Positions 13,201 through 14,151 of a DNA stretch of 14,151 nucleotides are shown here, piece after piece. Both the position numbers and the translations under genes were made by a program. The stretch comes from Pyrinomonadaceae bacterium (GTDB taxonomy: Bacteria; Acidobacteriota; Blastocatellia; Pyrinomonadales; Pyrinomonadaceae). Under the pieces are notes generated by a model. It did no database searches and was not told the origin of the DNA. It saw only the letters and a program-made list of their open reading frames with translations. Numbering within the stretch: the first letter of the stretch is position 1; the number at the start of each line of letters is the position of its first letter. The stretch spans positions 1-14,151 of the forward strand of contig JAICPV010000015.1 in the NCBI GenBank assembly GCA_025929655.1, written 5' to 3'.

Positions 13201-14151
13201 CGGGGAATATCGGTGATCCCGGATCACTCGACACGCAAGCCATCTTGGTCAATTGGGGCGATGGCTCGCAGAACACAACTCTTAACCTTAGCGCCGGCAC
13301 AACCAGCTTCAATTCTTCACACATATACTCTCAGGCCGGAACGTTCAATATAGCGGTAACGGTTACCGACAAGGACGGGGGACAAAATTCGGGTGGAACT
13401 GTGGTCACCGTCACCACGCCTCCGCCGACGCCGACCCCGACGCCGGAACCGCCCCAAACAGCGGGACTGCCTTTTAGGGATGTTGTGTTGCCTGGGAGGG
13501 TACTGGCAGGCCTGACTCCCGGGCCGGAAGGACGCCTCTTCGGTGTCACATATAACGGCGGCACCTTCGACGACGGAACAATTTTTTCGGTGGATCGGGA
13601 TATGGGATCGCCGATCGTCCACCATAGCTTCAATGAAGCTGTCGACGGCAGCGAACCCGTCAACGAACTTACATACGACCCGGGCACCGGAAGGTTTTTC
13701 GGATCAACAAGCCGAGGCCAGCATTCGTTCTTTAGTTTCCAACCGGAAACAAATCAGGTTGACGTTTCGCCATGGTATTACCCCGGCCTTGTTCAAGGCT
13801 CGCTGGTGCTTTCTAACGGATCGCTCTATGGGACCGTCCAGTTGTCCCCATCGGAATGCATTTTCCGGATCTCCAGGGACCTGCTAAGCAGCACATTTCT
13901 ACATTGCATCGGCGGCGGCGTGCGTTTGCAGGGCGTCACGCTCGGCGATGACGGATGGTTATACGGAAATGCGTTGTTCGGGGGCATAAATTGCGACCCA
14001 GACAGCCCAAATACGGGCTGCGGCGAGATCTTTAAAATACGCCCGCTGGTTCCAGACGAACCATTCGATCCGCAGTACCAAACGATCTTTCAGTTCCGGT
14101 TCTATGGCGGCAGAGATTATCCGTGCCCGCCGCAAGACAAGTTCTGCGTCA
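10248..14151 (+). CDS. Giant secreted proteinase K-like subtilase with PKD and GloVer-like repeats, 3'-truncated
   Basis: The frame is open from ATG 10248 (GGAG at 10237-10240, spacing 7) to the window end: 1301 codons with no stop. Domains in order: signal/anchor helix ~17-34; I9-type propeptide ~79-160 (KIPGRYIVVLESS...VQYIEEDSEI); proteinase K-type S8 catalytic domain with Asp197 (YIIDSGIRTTH), His228 (GHGTHVAGT), oxyanion Asn318 (AAGNSN) and Ser383 (EGTSMAAPHVVG). A PKD domain (~445-522) has STDPDG and YHWNFGDG. A beta module (~530-660, GRAKVTFAQVTTAGNT...FVLA) resembles one I associate with acidobacterial secreted proteins. Four PKD-like repeats (~667-1056) precede a Pro/Thr linker (~1057-1068). 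From ~1086 GloVer-like propeller repeats begin (LFGVTYNGGTFDDGTIFSV). The protein is probably secreted or cell-surface, degrading proteins while the repeats bind substrate or surface. The 3' end lies outside the window. Confidence 0.93.
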   Translation, partial: MLYKVIRKGLDAVDIRLVLILLLFSGVIAGHSALPAVVNAVRANRQIEAPVAAGTAAQAAQTDRIEAEKREKFIRTQKKIPGRYIVVLESSAAGPRGENSNARAVAADLGAEFNGRVDRVYTHALNGFAVEMTEERAIALSRDPRVQYIEEDSEISLNTTQPNATWGLDRVDQHGLPLDTNYNYNQTGAGVRAYIIDSGIRTTHTDFGGRASVGFDAFGQSGQDCMGHGTHVAGTVGSSTWGIAKNVSLVGVRVFDCFGNGSTSLTIAGVDWVTVNALKPAVVNMSLGYEVYDAGIALDTAVNNSINTGLTYVVAAGNSNKAACDISPARVGSAITVGATDMADQRATFSNFGICVDLFAPGVGITSAWHTTDTATQVKEGTSMAAPHVVGAAAMYLQANPGATPQQVRAFLLSESTKDIVTSSNSVNDHLLFTFWGTTPIVPVNAAPTASFTFSCAGGQTCTFDGTGSTDPDGTVAAYHWNFGDGFSASGANVQHTFNLIGNYRVSLTVSDNAGEASFPDTENITIFNTPVGNNVTVNERFGRAKVTFAQVTTAGNTSFDDSTPIHVIPTFGNTLCDTCSRFSISTTAAWVVPVIVSIDVPAEISEQTFNSMSMLRYANFDNAPTNITTNRVTNQDGTREIIGQSSQGGSFLGFFVLATQVAQQPNTAPSLSNISAPQVNENGTATLSGNISDPDAGNTFTFTLNWGDGSAPQVFNYAAGTTSFSETHKYLDNPAGQPNGSYNINMTLADSAGGSTNTSRLITVNNVAPTLSNITANPSTVFAGGSTTVSGNITDPGTLDSFEITIDWRDGTASTMLNLPAGSTSFSAQHQFNTAANYGVIIVVRDKDFAATPYNPAVNVTVSNTPPPDLTNMQITSPINENGIATLTGNLSSPLPNATYSLSVNWGDGSQIETFNYQAGTNSFSQMHSYLDNGNYPLNVTLTDSSGGTDTGSATVSVTNVAPTVSNVQVNPTSIITGGTTNLTGNIGDPGSLDTQAILVNWGDGSQNTTLNLSAGTTSFNSSHIYSQAGTFNIAVTVTDKDGGQNSGGTVVTVTTPPPTPTPTPEPPQTAGLPFRDVVLPGRVLAGLTPGPEGRLFGVTYNGGTFDDGTIFSVDRDMGSPIVHHSFNEAVDGSEPVNELTYDPGTGRFFGSTSRGQHSFFSFQPETNQVDVSPWYYPGLVQGSLVLSNGSLYGTVQLSPSECIFRISRDLLSSTFLHCIGGGVRLQGVTLGDDGWLYGNALFGGINCDPDSPNTGCGEIFKIRPLVPDEPFDPQYQTIFQFRFYGGRDYPCPPQDKFCV
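11593..11815 (+). other. PKD domain within the giant subtilase
   Basis: A canonical PKD beta-sandwich: PTASFTFSC at its start, GTGSTDPDGTVAAYHWNFGDG in the middle (STDPDG and W-FGDG hallmarks), and HTFNLIGNYRVSLTVSDNAGE at the end. PKD domains usually act as extracellular spacers or substrate-binding modules in secreted hydrolases. This copy differs clearly from the four later repeats. Confidence 0.85.
12246..13415 (+). repeat. Alternating A-B-A-B array of PKD-like repeats (coding)
   Basis: Four in-frame units of about 96-100 codons: A1 12246-12545, B1 12546-12839, A2 12840-13127, B2 13128-13415. A units share NENG-ATL-GN, NWGDGS, FNY-AGT-SFS--H and YLDN. B units share a GG-T--GNI-DPG-LD stretch, -W-DG, LNL-AG-TSF and no YLDN. 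Both B units begin with NVAPT. B1 has WRDG where the others have WGDG. The order implies duplication of an A-B pair. Confidence 0.85.
13416..13452 (+). other. Pro/Thr-rich linker in the giant subtilase
   Basis: It encodes PPPTPTPTPEPP, a flexible extracellular hinge between the PKD-like repeat array and the C-terminal GloVer-like repeat region. Confidence 0.7.

Overview
The window looks like an ordinary bacterial chromosome segment with moderate GC. I think it comes from an acidobacterium, probably of the Blastocatellia/Pyrinomonadaceae type. That rests on gene style: a winged-helix/STAND/TPR/beta-propeller one-component regulator, secreted subtilases with PKD-like and GloVer-like modules, and a small exported protein with a 'GGIKFPDGSTQ' segment. 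No rRNA or marker gene is present, so the assignment is inference. I see no tRNA, rRNA, CRISPR array, transposase or phage gene.

Left part (2-2414, + strand): the C-terminal ~625 codons of phosphoenolpyruvate synthase (ppsA), with its 5' end outside the window. One base after its stop begins a four-helix DUF2085 membrane protein, so the two are probably translationally coupled. A long, nearly perfect inverted repeat (2415-2500) follows and may end the operon. Next come a 92-aa protein of unknown function and, 43 bases later, a compact subtilase (474 aa) with a complete D-H-S triad. A hairpin with A/T tracts on both sides (4345-4369) separates this + strand block from the convergent regulator gene.

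Centre (4372-8781, - strand): one gene of about 1470 codons. In order it encodes an OmpR/CadC-type winged-helix DNA-binding domain, an NB-ARC/STAND ATPase with Walker A, Walker B and GLPL motifs, TPR repeats, one transmembrane helix and a TolB/WD40-like beta-propeller predicted to lie outside the cytoplasm. At its 5' end are three 11-bp direct repeats starting with TGAAGT, the layout OmpR/PhoB-type winged helices bind.

Right part (8970-14151, + strand, divergent from the regulator): a small exported protein, a 157-aa protein of unknown function with a perfect Shine-Dalgarno sequence, and a giant proteinase K-like subtilase that is still open at the window end (1301 codons so far). Downstream of its catalytic domain it carries a PKD domain, an unnamed beta-rich module, four PKD-like repeats in an alternating A-B-A-B order, a Pro/Thr linker and the start of GloVer-like repeats. 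The divergent intergenic region is packed with dyads, including three consecutive hairpins and a potential anti-Shine-Dalgarno in the leader of the small exported protein.

Working model (inference): the membrane-spanning STAND regulator senses an extracytoplasmic cue through its propeller and controls itself and the divergent secreted-protein/protease genes through the repeats and dyads between them.
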